From contig NZ_CP053748.1 in the NCBI RefSeq assembly GCF_024400215.1, positions 2,976,001 to 3,040,000 on the forward strand: a DNA stretch of 64,000 nucleotides. The letters are read 5' to 3'. Both the position numbers and the translations under genes were made by a program. Under the pieces are notes generated by a model. That model had not been told where the DNA came from, made no database searches, and saw only the letters and a program-made list of their open reading frames with translations. Below, one piece after another: positions 55,719 through 63,423 of the stretch; the first letter of the stretch is position 1, and the number at the start of each line of letters is the position of its first letter. Source of the stretch: Massilia sp. erpn (lineage in GTDB: Bacteria; Pseudomonadota; Gammaproteobacteria; Burkholderiales; Burkholderiaceae_D).

Positions 55719-57593
55719 ATGAAACAAGCCGACGCTGATCTTAAACTGAGCCGCACCGCCTTTGCCGACGGCCCCCGTCTGCTGGCCGATATCGGCGCCA
55801 CGCACGCCCGCTTTGCGCTGCAAACCGCGCCCGACGAATTCCGCTCCGTGCGCGTGCTGCAGTGCGACGACTTCAGCGGCATCGTGCCCCTGGTGCGCAG
55901 CTATCTGGAAGACCATCCCGGCCTGAACCTGAACCATGCGGCGCTGGCGCTGGCCAACCCGGTGCATGGCGATTACATCAGCATGACCAACCGTGACTGG
56001 CAGTTCTCCACCGACGAGGTACGGCGCGAACTGGGCCTGCATACGCTGCTGGTGGTGAACGACTTCACGGCGCTGGCCATGTCCATCCCCGGCCTGAAGC
56101 CGGCCGATCTGATGCAGGTCGGCAGCGGCACGGCCGCGCCGACCTCGGTGATCGGCGTGCTCGGTCCCGGCACGGGCCTGGGCTGCTCCGGCGTGATTCC
56201 AACGGTGGACGGTTTCATCACCCTCGGTTCGGAAGGCGGCCATACCAACTTCGCGCCGGCTGACGAGCGCGAATACTTCATCCTGCAATACGCCTGGCAA
56301 ACCTGGTCCCATGTATCGAACGAGCGCCTGATTTCCGGCCCCGGCATGGAGATCATTTACCGCGCGCTGGCCAAGCGCAACGGCGTTTCAGTGCGCGACT
56401 TGACGTCGCAGCAGATCATTGCCGGCGCCTTGAAAGACCAGGACGCGCTGTGCAAGGAAGTGCTGGAATGCTTCTGCGCCATGCTGGGCGGCGCGGCCGC
56501 CAATCTGGCCGTGACGCTGGGCGCCTTCGGCGGCATCTTCATCGGCGGCGGCATCGTGCCGCGCATGGGCGAGTGGTTCCTGGAGTCGCCTTTCCGCGCC
56601 CGCTTTGAAGCCAAGGGCCGCTTCTCGTCCTACCTGGCGGAGATTCCGACTTACGTGATCACCACGCCGAATCCGGCCTTCTACGGCGTGGCCACTATCC
56701 TGTCTGAACATCTGCGCGGCCGCAGCGGCGCGAATACGCTGATGGACCGCGTGCAAAGCCTGCAAAGCGAGCTGACGCCGGCCGAGCAGCGCGTGGCGCA
56801 GCTGGTGATCGAGCAGCCGCGCCTGGTGCTGAACGAGCCGATTGCCGATATCGCGCGCCTGGCCGAAGTGAGCCAGCCGACCGTGATCCGCTTCTGCCGT
56901 TCGCTCGGCTTCCAGGGCCTGGCCGACTTCAAGCTCAAATTCGCCAGCAGCCTGACCGGCGCCATTCCGGTGCGCCACAGCCAGGTGCGCGTCAGCGACA
57001 GCACGCATGACCTGAGCGCCAAGGTGATCGACAATACCGTGTCGGCCATCCTCAAATTCCGCGACCAGCTCGACGTGCGTTCGCTGGACCGCGCGATTGC
57101 GCTGATCAGCAAGGCGAAAAAGGTGGAGTTCTACGCGATGGGCAATTCGCGCGTGGTGGCGCTGGACGGCCAGCATAAATTCTTCCGCTTCCGTATTCCC
57201 ACCGCGCTGTATGGCGATGCGCACCTGTTCACGCTGGCGGCCGAGCTGCTGCAGGCGGGCGATGTGGTGATCGCCATTTCCAATTCGGGCAAATTGCCGG
57301 AACTGCTGCAGGCGGTGGAGGCGGCGCGCGCGGCGGGCGCCGATGTGATTGCGATTACCAGCAGCCAGTCGCCGCTGGCGAAGAAGGCCACGGTCTGCCT
57401 GACCGTCGATCACGCCGAGGACAGCACCACTTTCCTGTCGATGATTTCGCGCATCCTGCAACTGCTGCTGATCGATATTCTCTCGGTCGGCATTTCGCTC
57501 GACGAGCAGAATGCTTCGCTGGTGCTGGAGCATAAGGGCAATGGCGGCAGCCAGGAAAGCCGCCGCCTGCTGATCTCCCACCTCGACAGCTAG
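55719..57593 (+). CDS. glk: Bifunctional glucokinase / RpiR-family regulator (Glk-HexR fusion)
   Basis: 624 residues from ATG 55719 (MKQADADLKLSRTAFADG). Residues about 18-335 are a bacterial glucokinase: LLADIGATHARFAL phosphate loop, VVNDFTALAMSIP, VLGPGTGLGCS and EGGHTNFAP. At about 342 an RpiR-type domain begins (MDRVQSLQSELTPAEQRVAQLVIEQ) with HTH residues IADIARLAEVSQPTVIRFCRSLGFQGLADFKLKF, then a SIS sugar-phosphate domain (about 465-600: FYAMGNSRVVALDGQHKF). The same fusion is known in Burkholderiales. It phosphorylates glucose to glucose-6-phosphate and, through SIS, can sense a phosphosugar (HexR proteins sense KDPG). Lies 151 bases after the maltase. Confidence 0.94.
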   Translation: MKQADADLKLSRTAFADGPRLLADIGATHARFALQTAPDEFRSVRVLQCDDFSGIVPLVRSYLEDHPGLNLNHAALALANPVHGDYISMTNRDWQFSTDEVRRELGLHTLLVVNDFTALAMSIPGLKPADLMQVGSGTAAPTSVIGVLGPGTGLGCSGVIPTVDGFITLGSEGGHTNFAPADEREYFILQYAWQTWSHVSNERLISGPGMEIIYRALAKRNGVSVRDLTSQQIIAGALKDQDALCKEVLECFCAMLGGAAANLAVTLGAFGGIFIGGGIVPRMGEWFLESPFRARFEAKGRFSSYLAEIPTYVITTPNPAFYGVATILSEHLRGRSGANTLMDRVQSLQSELTPAEQRVAQLVIEQPRLVLNEPIADIARLAEVSQPTVIRFCRSLGFQGLADFKLKFASSLTGAIPVRHSQVRVSDSTHDLSAKVIDNTVSAILKFRDQLDVRSLDRAIALISKAKKVEFYAMGNSRVVALDGQHKFFRFRIPTALYGDAHLFTLAAELLQAGDVVIAISNSGKLPELLQAVEAARAAGADVIAITSSQSPLAKKATVCLTVDHAEDSTTFLSMISRILQLLLIDILSVGISLDEQNASLVLEHKGNGGSQESRRLLISHLDS

Positions 57594-57609
57594 GCGCTGC
57601 CGGGACGGA

Positions 57610-58140
57610 TCAATCGAGCCTGGTCAGGTCGATGGTTTCCGTCTTGTCGAAGGCCACGCCGGCATGCCGCGTGAGCAGGGCTTCCAGCCCGGCCTGGCTT
57701 ACCTTGAGTTCGCGGAACAGGGAACGGTCCCTGGATTCGGCCGGCAGCTGCATTTCCTTCAGCAGCGCTTCCACGCGCGTGGCATCCATCATTTCCAGCT
57801 TCATGCTGGCCGCATTGGCGGCGGCGACGTGCAGGACCATATAGCCGCCGGAACGGCCGTCATTGATCAGGGCCAGATAGCGCTGGCCGGCATGCTCATA
57901 CAGCTGCGCCTTGCCTTCCTTATCATCGTCATCCCAGCGCAGGACCAGGGTTTCGTCCTCGATGCGAACTTGCATCTGGCGGCTTTTCCCGCGCTTGCCC
58001 ATTTTCATGTCCACCTTCCAGTTTCCGACCATTTCCTGCGGAATGGGCAGGCGTTTGCCCACTGGCTGGTCGACGTAGATACAGGCGCTCAATAGGGCGG
58101 CCATCGATAACATTGCGATATAGCGGAGCAGGATTTTCAT
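57610..58140 (-). CDS. Small lipoprotein, unknown function
   Basis: 176 residues from ATG 58138-58140 with AAGGAAATA just upstream. Lipobox LLSAC at about residue 20 (MLSMAALLSAC). The mature protein is a compact beta-rich domain (VGNWKVDMKMGKRGKSRQMQVRIEDETLVLRWDDDDKEGKAQLYEHAG) and a helical C-terminus. The opening resembles lipocalin/calycin-like 'GxW' strands, but no family is recognised with confidence. Converges with glk-hexR, 16 bases between stops. Confidence 0.7.
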   Translation of the reverse strand: MKILLRYIAMLSMAALLSACIYVDQPVGKRLPIPQEMVGNWKVDMKMGKRGKSRQMQVRIEDETLVLRWDDDDKEGKAQLYEHAGQRYLALINDGRSGGYMVLHVAAANAASMKLEMMDATRVEALLKEMQLPAESRDRSLFRELKVSQAGLEALLTRHAGVAFDKTETIDLTRLD

Positions 58141-58227
58141 TATTTCCTTATGGGTGTGAGGCAATATTGCTCTGACGATAATACCACTCGCATTCGTAAA
58201 AACTGCTTGAGTTCTGTAAAAAAGCGT

Positions 58228-58258
58228 TTAAGATATATCTCAATTCGACATATCTTAA
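58228..58258. promoter_or_regulatory. PadR-type operator
   Basis: TTAAGATAT-N13-ATATCTTAA, perfect 9-bp arms. The right arm runs into the AAGGAG ribosome site (58257-58262) of the PadR gene, so binding would block its expression. Divergent lipoprotein promoter may also be covered. Confidence 0.7.
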
Positions 58259-58269
58259 GGAGAAATCCC

Positions 58270-58791
58270 ATGTACCATTTCTTTCGCGGACACCATCGCC
58301 ACATGCACGGCCACGGCCACTACCATCGTGGCGGCGGCGGACGCGGTCCCAAAATGTTCGATGCCGGCGCCATGCGCTATGTGGTGCTGCAGCTGATCGC
58401 CGAGAAGCCGCGCCACGGCTACGAAATCATCAAGGAGCTGGCGCAGCGCGCGGGTGGGGCATACACGCCCAGCCCAGGCGCCATTTATCCCCTGCTGTCC
58501 ATGCTGCTGGACATGGGGCACGTGTCGGCCAGTGCCGACGGTAACAAGAAACTGCACACGATCACGCCCGAAGGCGAAGCCTTCCTGGCGGAGAACCGGC
58601 AGATGGTCGATGCCGTGATGGCGCGCATATCGCAGCCGGTCGATGAAAGCGAAGACCTGCGTTCACTGATGCATGCCTTGAAAGAGGTCATCATCCTCCG
58701 GGCGCGCGACTACACGGCCACCGAAACGCGCCTGACGCAGATCCGCGCTATTCTGAAACGGGCGCGCGCCGAGATCGAAGCTCTCGACTGA
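58270..58791 (+). CDS. PadR-family regulator with His-rich N-terminus (YqjI-like)
   Basis: 173 residues from ATG 58270 with AAGGAG eight bases upstream. The first 27 residues carry eight histidines (MYHFFRGHHRHMHGHGHYHR), followed by a Gly-rich hinge. The PadR winged helix (MRYVVLQLIAEKPRHGYEIIKELAQRAGGAYTPSPGAIYPLLSMLLDMGHV, KKLHTITPEGEAFL) and a C-terminal dimer helix complete it. E. coli YqjI has a similar His-rich tail that binds nickel/iron and controls the reductase gene yqjH. Metal sensing here is inferred from this likeness. A perfect palindrome upstream is the likely operator. An MFS transporter follows by 25 bases and is probably its target. Confidence 0.87.
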   Translation: MYHFFRGHHRHMHGHGHYHRGGGGRGPKMFDAGAMRYVVLQLIAEKPRHGYEIIKELAQRAGGAYTPSPGAIYPLLSMLLDMGHVSASADGNKKLHTITPEGEAFLAENRQMVDAVMARISQPVDESEDLRSLMHALKEVIILRARDYTATETRLTQIRAILKRARAEIEALD

Positions 58792-58816
58792 GCTTCGCCC
58801 GATTTGAAGGAACAAG

Positions 58817-60055
58817 ATGAGTACCAACTTACACCTTACCCCGGCGCGCGAGCGCGCCATTCTCTGGCTGCTGGCCTTTATACAATTCACCGTCATCATG
58901 GACTTCATGGTCATGATGCCGCTGGCGCCGCAGCTGATGCAGGCCTTCTCGATCAGTGCTTCCAAGGTATCGAGCGCGGTCTCGGTCTACGCCTGGTGCG
59001 CCGGCCTCTCCGGCATCCTGGCCGCCACCTATATTGACCGCTTCGACCGCAAACGCCTGCTGCTGACAGTCTTCCTGCTGTTTAATGTATCGAACCTGGC
59101 CTGCGCCCTGGCGCCCAACTTCCACGTGCTGGTGCTGTCGCGCGCCATGGCCGGCCTGACCGGCGGCGTGATGGGCGCGATGGGCATGGCCATCATCGGC
59201 GACATCATCCCGCCCAACCGGCGCGGCTACGCCACCGGCATCATGATGACGTCCTTCAGCATCGCGGCAATTGCCGGCGTGCCGACGGGTGTCATGCTGT
59301 CGGCGCACTATGGCTGGGCTTCGACCTTCTATCTGCTGGTGCTGCTGTCGATGGTGGTGTGGCTGGCGGGCGTCAATCTGCTGCCGTCGCTGCGCAGCCA
59401 CCTGGGCAAGCCGGTGCCGCTGGCGGCGATCCTGCCGAACCTGCTGGCGCTGTTCAGCGTCGGTGCGCATCTGCGCGCCTTCCTGCTGAGTGGCTTGAAT
59501 GCGATGGCGGGCATGATGGTGATTCCCTTCATCTCGCCTGTCCTGGTGAGTAACCTCGGCATCAAGCCGGCCGAGATCACCTGGATTTATCTGGCGGGCG
59601 GCATTGCGACCCTGTTCAGCGCGCGCCGCTTGGGCAACTGGTCGGATAGCGCGGGCAAGCACAAGATCTACCGCATTGTGGCGCTGGCCTCCATGATTCC
59701 CATGCTGACGATCACCCATATGCCGCAGATGTCGCTGACGGTGATCATCTGCCTCTTCCCCATCTTCATGGTGCTGCTGTCGGGACGGAATATTCCCTTG
59801 CAGGCCTTGATGACGACGGTGCCCGATCCGGCGCAGCGCGGCGCTTTTCTCAGCGCGAATATGGCGGTGGTGCAGATGGGCACCGGGATCGGCGCGCTGG
59901 TGGGCGGCATCTGCCTGGTCAATGGCGCCGATGGTCATATCTATGGCTACGGCACGGCAGGCTGGATCGCCGTCGGCCTGACCCTGTTCACCAGCTGGTG
60001 GGTGAGCAATGTGCGCAGTGCGCCTTCGCAGGAAGTTATCCGTTCGCCTGCCTGA
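58817..60055 (+). CDS. MFS transporter (DHA1-like efflux)
   Basis: 412 residues, 12 helices. AAGGA precedes ATG 58817. The opening LLAFIQFTVIMDFMVMMPLAPQLMQAFSIS, the motif-A loop YIDRFDRKRLLL and RAMAGLTGGVMGAMGMAIIGDIIPPNRRG resemble DHA1-type multidrug or metabolite exporters. Twenty-five bases after the PadR gene, so they likely form an operon controlled by the PadR operator. Substrate unknown; a metal-chelate or drug is possible given the His-rich regulator. Overlaps the converging hypothetical gene by 20 bases. Confidence 0.88.
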   Translation: MSTNLHLTPARERAILWLLAFIQFTVIMDFMVMMPLAPQLMQAFSISASKVSSAVSVYAWCAGLSGILAATYIDRFDRKRLLLTVFLLFNVSNLACALAPNFHVLVLSRAMAGLTGGVMGAMGMAIIGDIIPPNRRGYATGIMMTSFSIAAIAGVPTGVMLSAHYGWASTFYLLVLLSMVVWLAGVNLLPSLRSHLGKPVPLAAILPNLLALFSVGAHLRAFLLSGLNAMAGMMVIPFISPVLVSNLGIKPAEITWIYLAGGIATLFSARRLGNWSDSAGKHKIYRIVALASMIPMLTITHMPQMSLTVIICLFPIFMVLLSGRNIPLQALMTTVPDPAQRGAFLSANMAVVQMGTGIGALVGGICLVNGADGHIYGYGTAGWIAVGLTLFTSWWVSNVRSAPSQEVIRSPA

Positions 60056-60743
60056 CCACCAGGTCGAGCAGCGCCTGCGCCTGTTTCAGTACGGCGCTGC
60101 TGGCCGATTTGCCATGCAGCTCGGCGAAGCTGCCTTCGCTGATATGCAGGCCGTCGGCCGCTAGCACCGTCACGCGCAGCGACCCGGCGGCGGGAGGAGG
60201 GCGGCGCAGCTTGCCGCCTTCCTGGCCGGCGTTTTTCGCCAGGCCGCGCGCGGTGCTTTGCACCAGCGCCTTGGCCTGCTGTACCACCTCGGCCGGGCTG
60301 CCTTCAAACACGGCCAGGCGGCCGGTCTGGTTGATGTATTGAACCTGGCCGTCGGCATAGGCGGCCAGCACGTCCAGGCCATTCTCCAGCGGCACTTCAA
60401 CCACCACGCCCAGCGCTTCCTTGGGCGGCACCGCGTAGGTGCGTTCGCGCAGCCAGTGGAAGGCGAGCAGGCGCACGCGGCTCTCTTCATCGCTGTCCTG
60501 CGCGATGGCGCGGATCACTTGCGGATCTGGGTTGTCGCCGAACAGGGGCAGGGTGCTTTCCCGCTGCGCGAACAGTGCGGCTTCGTCGCAGAACATCAGC
60601 TTGTAGACGAGGTTCAGCTCATCCTGCCGGTACGGCTGGTAGGCCGCAGGATCAAAGCTGGTGGGGGAGGGCGCCGCCTTGGCGCCGAACAGGGATTTCA
60701 GTTTGTCGAACATATCTGGCGCTGGCTTCATGAAGGCCGTCAT
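60036..60743 (-). CDS. Hypothetical cytoplasmic protein
   Basis: Up to 235 residues; three candidate starts lie at 60743, 60731 and 60713 (MFDKLKSLFGAK), none with a clear ribosome site, and the last gives the most natural N-terminus. The middle (DELNLVYKLMFCDEAALFAQRES, VRLLAFHWLRERTYAVPPKEALGVVVEVPLENGLDVLAAYADGQVQYINQTGRLAVFEG) looks like a globular alpha/beta fold. No signal peptide or membrane helix. Likely conserved in Oxalobacteraceae but I do not recognise a family. Overlaps the MFS gene tail to tail. Confidence 0.72.
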   Translation of the reverse strand: MTAFMKPAPDMFDKLKSLFGAKAAPSPTSFDPAAYQPYRQDELNLVYKLMFCDEAALFAQRESTLPLFGDNPDPQVIRAIAQDSDEESRVRLLAFHWLRERTYAVPPKEALGVVVEVPLENGLDVLAAYADGQVQYINQTGRLAVFEGSPAEVVQQAKALVQSTARGLAKNAGQEGGKLRRPPPAAGSLRVTVLAADGLHISEGSFAELHGKSASSAVLKQAQALLDLVVRQANG

Positions 60744-60791
60744 GATACGGCATCGCGGCCGGGCGGCGGCAATTTCGCCGCCCGCAGCCCT

Positions 60792-61106
60792 TCAGTCCAG
60801 CAGCGTGATATTGCCGCGATGCGCCACAAAGAATGTGGCGTCGCTCAGCGCCTGGGCGTCATGCTGCTCGCCCTGCTGGAGCAGCAGGGTATCTCCGGCG
60901 GACAGCTCGACCTCGCCAAAGCGGATGCGGCCGTTCAGCATCAGGATCTGCTCCCAGCCATCGTGGTCATGCAGGGGGAAGCGCGCGCCCTCGTCGAAGC
61001 GGACGAAGTAACTGCCATCGGCATTGTCGCTCCAGACAGTAGCGACCTGCATGCCGGGAATTGCGGTCTCCGCCCATTGGCGGTCCTGTTGTCGTTCCAA
61101 GATCAT
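60792..61106 (-). CDS. Cupin-domain protein
   Basis: 104 residues; AAGGAAA precedes the ATG. Single small cupin: DEGARFPLHDHDGWEQILMLNGRIRFGEVELSAGDTLLLQQGEQHDAQAL contains the HxH...E and later H metal ligands (HDHDGWEQ and GEQHD). The ChrR/anti-sigma-type and dioxygenase-like cupins share this shape. Neither pathway nor substrate can be named. Lies 48 bases from the hypothetical gene on the same strand. Confidence 0.85.
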   Translation of the reverse strand: MILERQQDRQWAETAIPGMQVATVWSDNADGSYFVRFDEGARFPLHDHDGWEQILMLNGRIRFGEVELSAGDTLLLQQGEQHDAQALSDATFFVAHRGNITLLD

Positions 61107-61181
61107 TGTTTTTCCTTGATGGCGGTTGCTAAGGAGCGCTAGGTTGCATTCCTGCCGCAGGCACTGTCAAGGAATTCGCCC

Positions 61182-61205
61182 CGCCTCGGGCATTCACCCG
61201 AGGCG
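61182..61205. terminator. Hairpin after the OhrR-like gene
   Basis: Perfect 9-bp stem CGCCTCGGG / CCCGAGGCG with a 6-base loop, 10 bases beyond the minus-strand stop. No T-run follows. Confidence 0.55.
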
Positions 61206-61215
61206 TCCTGCCCGG

Positions 61216-61665
61216 CTATGGATTTTTTTCTTTCGTGCTGTCGATGGCGCGCAGCAGGCGCTGGACGGCGGCGTTCAGCGCCGTCAATTGTTCCGGCTTC
61301 ATCCCGGTCGCGCCAAGCAGGACGTCGGTCAGGGTGCAGCGCTGGCGCAGCGCGCGGCCTGCCTCGCTCAGCGTTACCAGCACCTGGCGGTCGTCCAGGG
61401 GATTGCGCTGGCGCGTCAGCAAGCCGGCCGTCTCCAGACGCTTGATCAGCGGCGTGATATTGCTGGATTCCAGTGACAGGCGTTCGGCGATCTCGCCCAC
61501 GGTGCGCCCATCCTTTTCCCACAGCGAATTAAGCACGAGGAATTGTGGATACGTGATGCCCAGGGTGTCGAACAAGGGCTGATAGGCGCGGCCGATTTCC
61601 AGGTTGGCGCGGTAGAGCGAAAAACATAACTGGTCTTCCAGCGGGGCGGTAGGCGGCGTTCGCAT
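61216..61665 (-). CDS. MarR-family peroxide-type regulator, OhrR-like
   Basis: 149 residues from ATG 61663-61665. LEDQLCFSLYRANLEIGRAYQPLFDTLGITYPQFLVLNSLWEKDGRTVGEIAERLSLESSNITPLIKRLETAGLLTRQRNPLDDRQVLVTLSEAGR matches OhrR, including the reactive cysteine at C14 in the LCF motif. OhrR proteins are oxidised by organic hydroperoxides and release their operator. No ohr peroxidase gene is adjacent, so the target is elsewhere or is the divergent LuxR-type gene. Two TATCGTGA-containing palindromes lie in the upstream region. Confidence 0.85.
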   Translation of the reverse strand: MRTPPTAPLEDQLCFSLYRANLEIGRAYQPLFDTLGITYPQFLVLNSLWEKDGRTVGEIAERLSLESSNITPLIKRLETAGLLTRQRNPLDDRQVLVTLSEAGRALRQRCTLTDVLLGATGMKPEQLTALNAAVQRLLRAIDSTKEKNP

Positions 61666-61681
61666 GGGTCTGGGATGGAAA

Positions 61682-61756
61682 ATACTTATCGTGACATATT
61701 TTACTGGACATCGGTATTCAAAGCGGATATTGTAAATATATATCGTGATATATATT
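61682..61756. promoter_or_regulatory. Paired operators upstream of the OhrR-like gene
   Basis: A perfect 10-bp dyad AATATATATC-GT-GATATATATT at 61735-61756 and a related half-conserved copy at 61682-61703 sharing TATCGTGAYATAT. The copies are 54 bases (about five turns) apart. AT-rich sites like this suit MarR/OhrR proteins. Confidence 0.6.
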
Positions 61757-61879
61757 GCTGCGATATGTATTCGTAAATTGAAACGGCTACCAGTGAACAT
61801 CCCCACCGCCTTACGCCATGCGGCCGCAAGGCCGCAGCCTGGCGGGCCTTGCGCCATATCCGCTCCGGCCTTGATCAGC

Positions 61880-62782
61880 ATGTCCGAATGCCTGCGTGCG
61901 CTGGCGTTCGTCGGCGACCTGGCCGCTGCGCGGTCGTGCGGCCCACCGCATCCACCCTGGCTGATGGCGGCCTTGTGCCGTCCTCCGCTGGCATCGGGAG
62001 AGTACTCAAACGGCATGCTCCCGTTGGAGCAGATGGCCGATCTGATCGACCTGCAGCAGCCCTGGCTGTGCGGCCATTCCCGCCGTGTTGCCATCGCGGC
62101 GCAGCGGGCCGCCAGCCAGATGGGGCTTGATGAACAGGGGCAGCAGCGCTGCTACCGTGCCGGCCTGCTACACGGTATCGGCCGTGGCGCCATCCCCAGC
62201 GAACTTTGGAACGTGGCGGGGCCGTTGCCCGCGGCCGTGCGCGAGCAATTGCGCCTGGCGCCGTATTGGACCTTGCGCGCGTTGCGCGCAGTCAGCGGCA
62301 TGGCGCAGGAAGCGGAGATCGCCTCCTATGCGGGCGAGCGGCTGGATGGTTCCGGCAATTTTCGCGGCGTTACCGGCACCGCCACGCCGCTGGAGGGCCA
62401 GGTGCTGGCCGCCGCATCGGCCTGGATCGCATTGCAAGCGGCACGACCCTGGCGTTCCGCGTATTCAAGCGATCTGGCAGGTGTGATGCTGGCGCAGGAA
62501 GCGGCTGCCGGGCGCTTTCACTCCGGAGTGGTCGACGCGCTGCGCGGCACGCAGGACGGCGCAGCGCCATTGGCATGTGTCGCAGCCAGAATCAGTCTGA
62601 GTGAGCGCGAGAGCGAAGTCTTGCGCGCCATCAGCCAAGGCCAGACCAACAAGCAAGTGGCGCGTCAACTGGCGATCAGTCCCCGCACCGTCGGCACCCA
62701 TGTGGAAAGCGCTTTCCGCAAGCTCGGTTGCAGCACCCGCGCAGCGGCAGCGCTCAAGGCCCGGACGCTGCGGCTGATTTGA
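61880..62782 (+). CDS. LuxR-type regulator with degenerate HD-GYP-like domain
   Basis: 300 residues from ATG 61880; upstream in-frame sequence to 61745 reads as non-coding and covers the operators. MSECLRALAFVGDLAAARSCGPP resembles the LxELLxALSLAxDL opening of HD-LuxR proteins. The HD-type core (CGHSRRVAIAAQRAA, AGLLHGIGRGAIPSELW, ERLDGSGNFRG) has lost the metal-binding HD (HGIGR in place of HDIGK), so it is unlikely to be a phosphodiesterase. A LuxR HTH ends the protein (LSERESEVLRAISQGQTNKQVARQLAISPRTVGTHVESAFRKLGC). Divergent from the OhrR-like gene. Confidence 0.75.
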   Translation: MSECLRALAFVGDLAAARSCGPPHPPWLMAALCRPPLASGEYSNGMLPLEQMADLIDLQQPWLCGHSRRVAIAAQRAASQMGLDEQGQQRCYRAGLLHGIGRGAIPSELWNVAGPLPAAVREQLRLAPYWTLRALRAVSGMAQEAEIASYAGERLDGSGNFRGVTGTATPLEGQVLAAASAWIALQAARPWRSAYSSDLAGVMLAQEAAAGRFHSGVVDALRGTQDGAAPLACVAARISLSERESEVLRAISQGQTNKQVARQLAISPRTVGTHVESAFRKLGCSTRAAAALKARTLRLI

Positions 62783-62821
62783 GTCGATCGTAAAGGAGAT
62801 TAGGTCCTTGAATGCGGGAGC

Positions 62822-63322
62822 TTAAGGAATGCGCTGCAGCGGCTGCTTTTCCTTACGCCAGCGGGCCAGGGACAGCAGTTCGCCGCTGATCTGGTCTTCG
62901 ATCAGGATTTCGCCGTCATCGGGGGCGATCAGGAAGTTTTCCCAGCGCTGCACGGCTTCGGGCGTGTTTTCGACGAAGCTGAACTGGTAGTAGGTTTTGC
63001 CCTTGTGCTCGAACGGTGTGGCGTCGAATTCGATCAGGGCGCCATGGGATTGGCCCTTGGAGTTCTTTTCGATCCTGTCCGACCAGACTTTCAGTTCGGG
63101 CAGATCCATCAGCACGCCGATGGCCTGATCCTTGCCGAGCTTTTTGGCCTGGACCGGTGCGACGGCCGGCGGCACGGATGCCGCCATGGTTTCCGCCGGC
63201 ATGGAGACGGACGCGGACGCGCTTGCCGCTGGCGCTTCGGCGCTGCGCGGGGAGCAGGCGGCCAGGCCCGCTGCCAGGACGGCGCTCAGCACGGCAAGGG
63301 CGCGGTGCGAGAGGGGGAACAT
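62822..63322 (-). CDS. Lipoprotein, unknown function
   Basis: 166 residues from ATG 63320-63322; an upstream ATG would add 14 residues before a good lipoprotein signal (SHRALAVLSAVLAAGLAAC, lipobox LAAC). A Ser/Ala-rich linker of about 40 residues leads to a small domain (GKDQAIGVLMDLPELKVWSDRIEKNSKG, HGALIEFDATPFEHKGKTYYQFSFVENTPEAVQRWENFLI) ending in ISGELLSLARWRKEKQ. The domain's 'tYYqF...E.t...w..F.i' pattern resembles lipoprotein-anchored PepSY/NTF2-like small domains, but I cannot assign it. Confidence 0.72.
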   Translation of the reverse strand: MFPLSHRALAVLSAVLAAGLAACSPRSAEAPAASASASVSMPAETMAASVPPAVAPVQAKKLGKDQAIGVLMDLPELKVWSDRIEKNSKGQSHGALIEFDATPFEHKGKTYYQFSFVENTPEAVQRWENFLIAPDDGEILIEDQISGELLSLARWRKEKQPLQRIP

Positions 63323-63423
63323 GGAGAGGGCGGCCTTTGGCAAAGAAAGAAAAGTTGCCTGCATACTAAACCAAAGGCCCAGGGGCGGCAAGACGCTGCC
63401 CGCGGTGAAACTGGAGACTTGGC

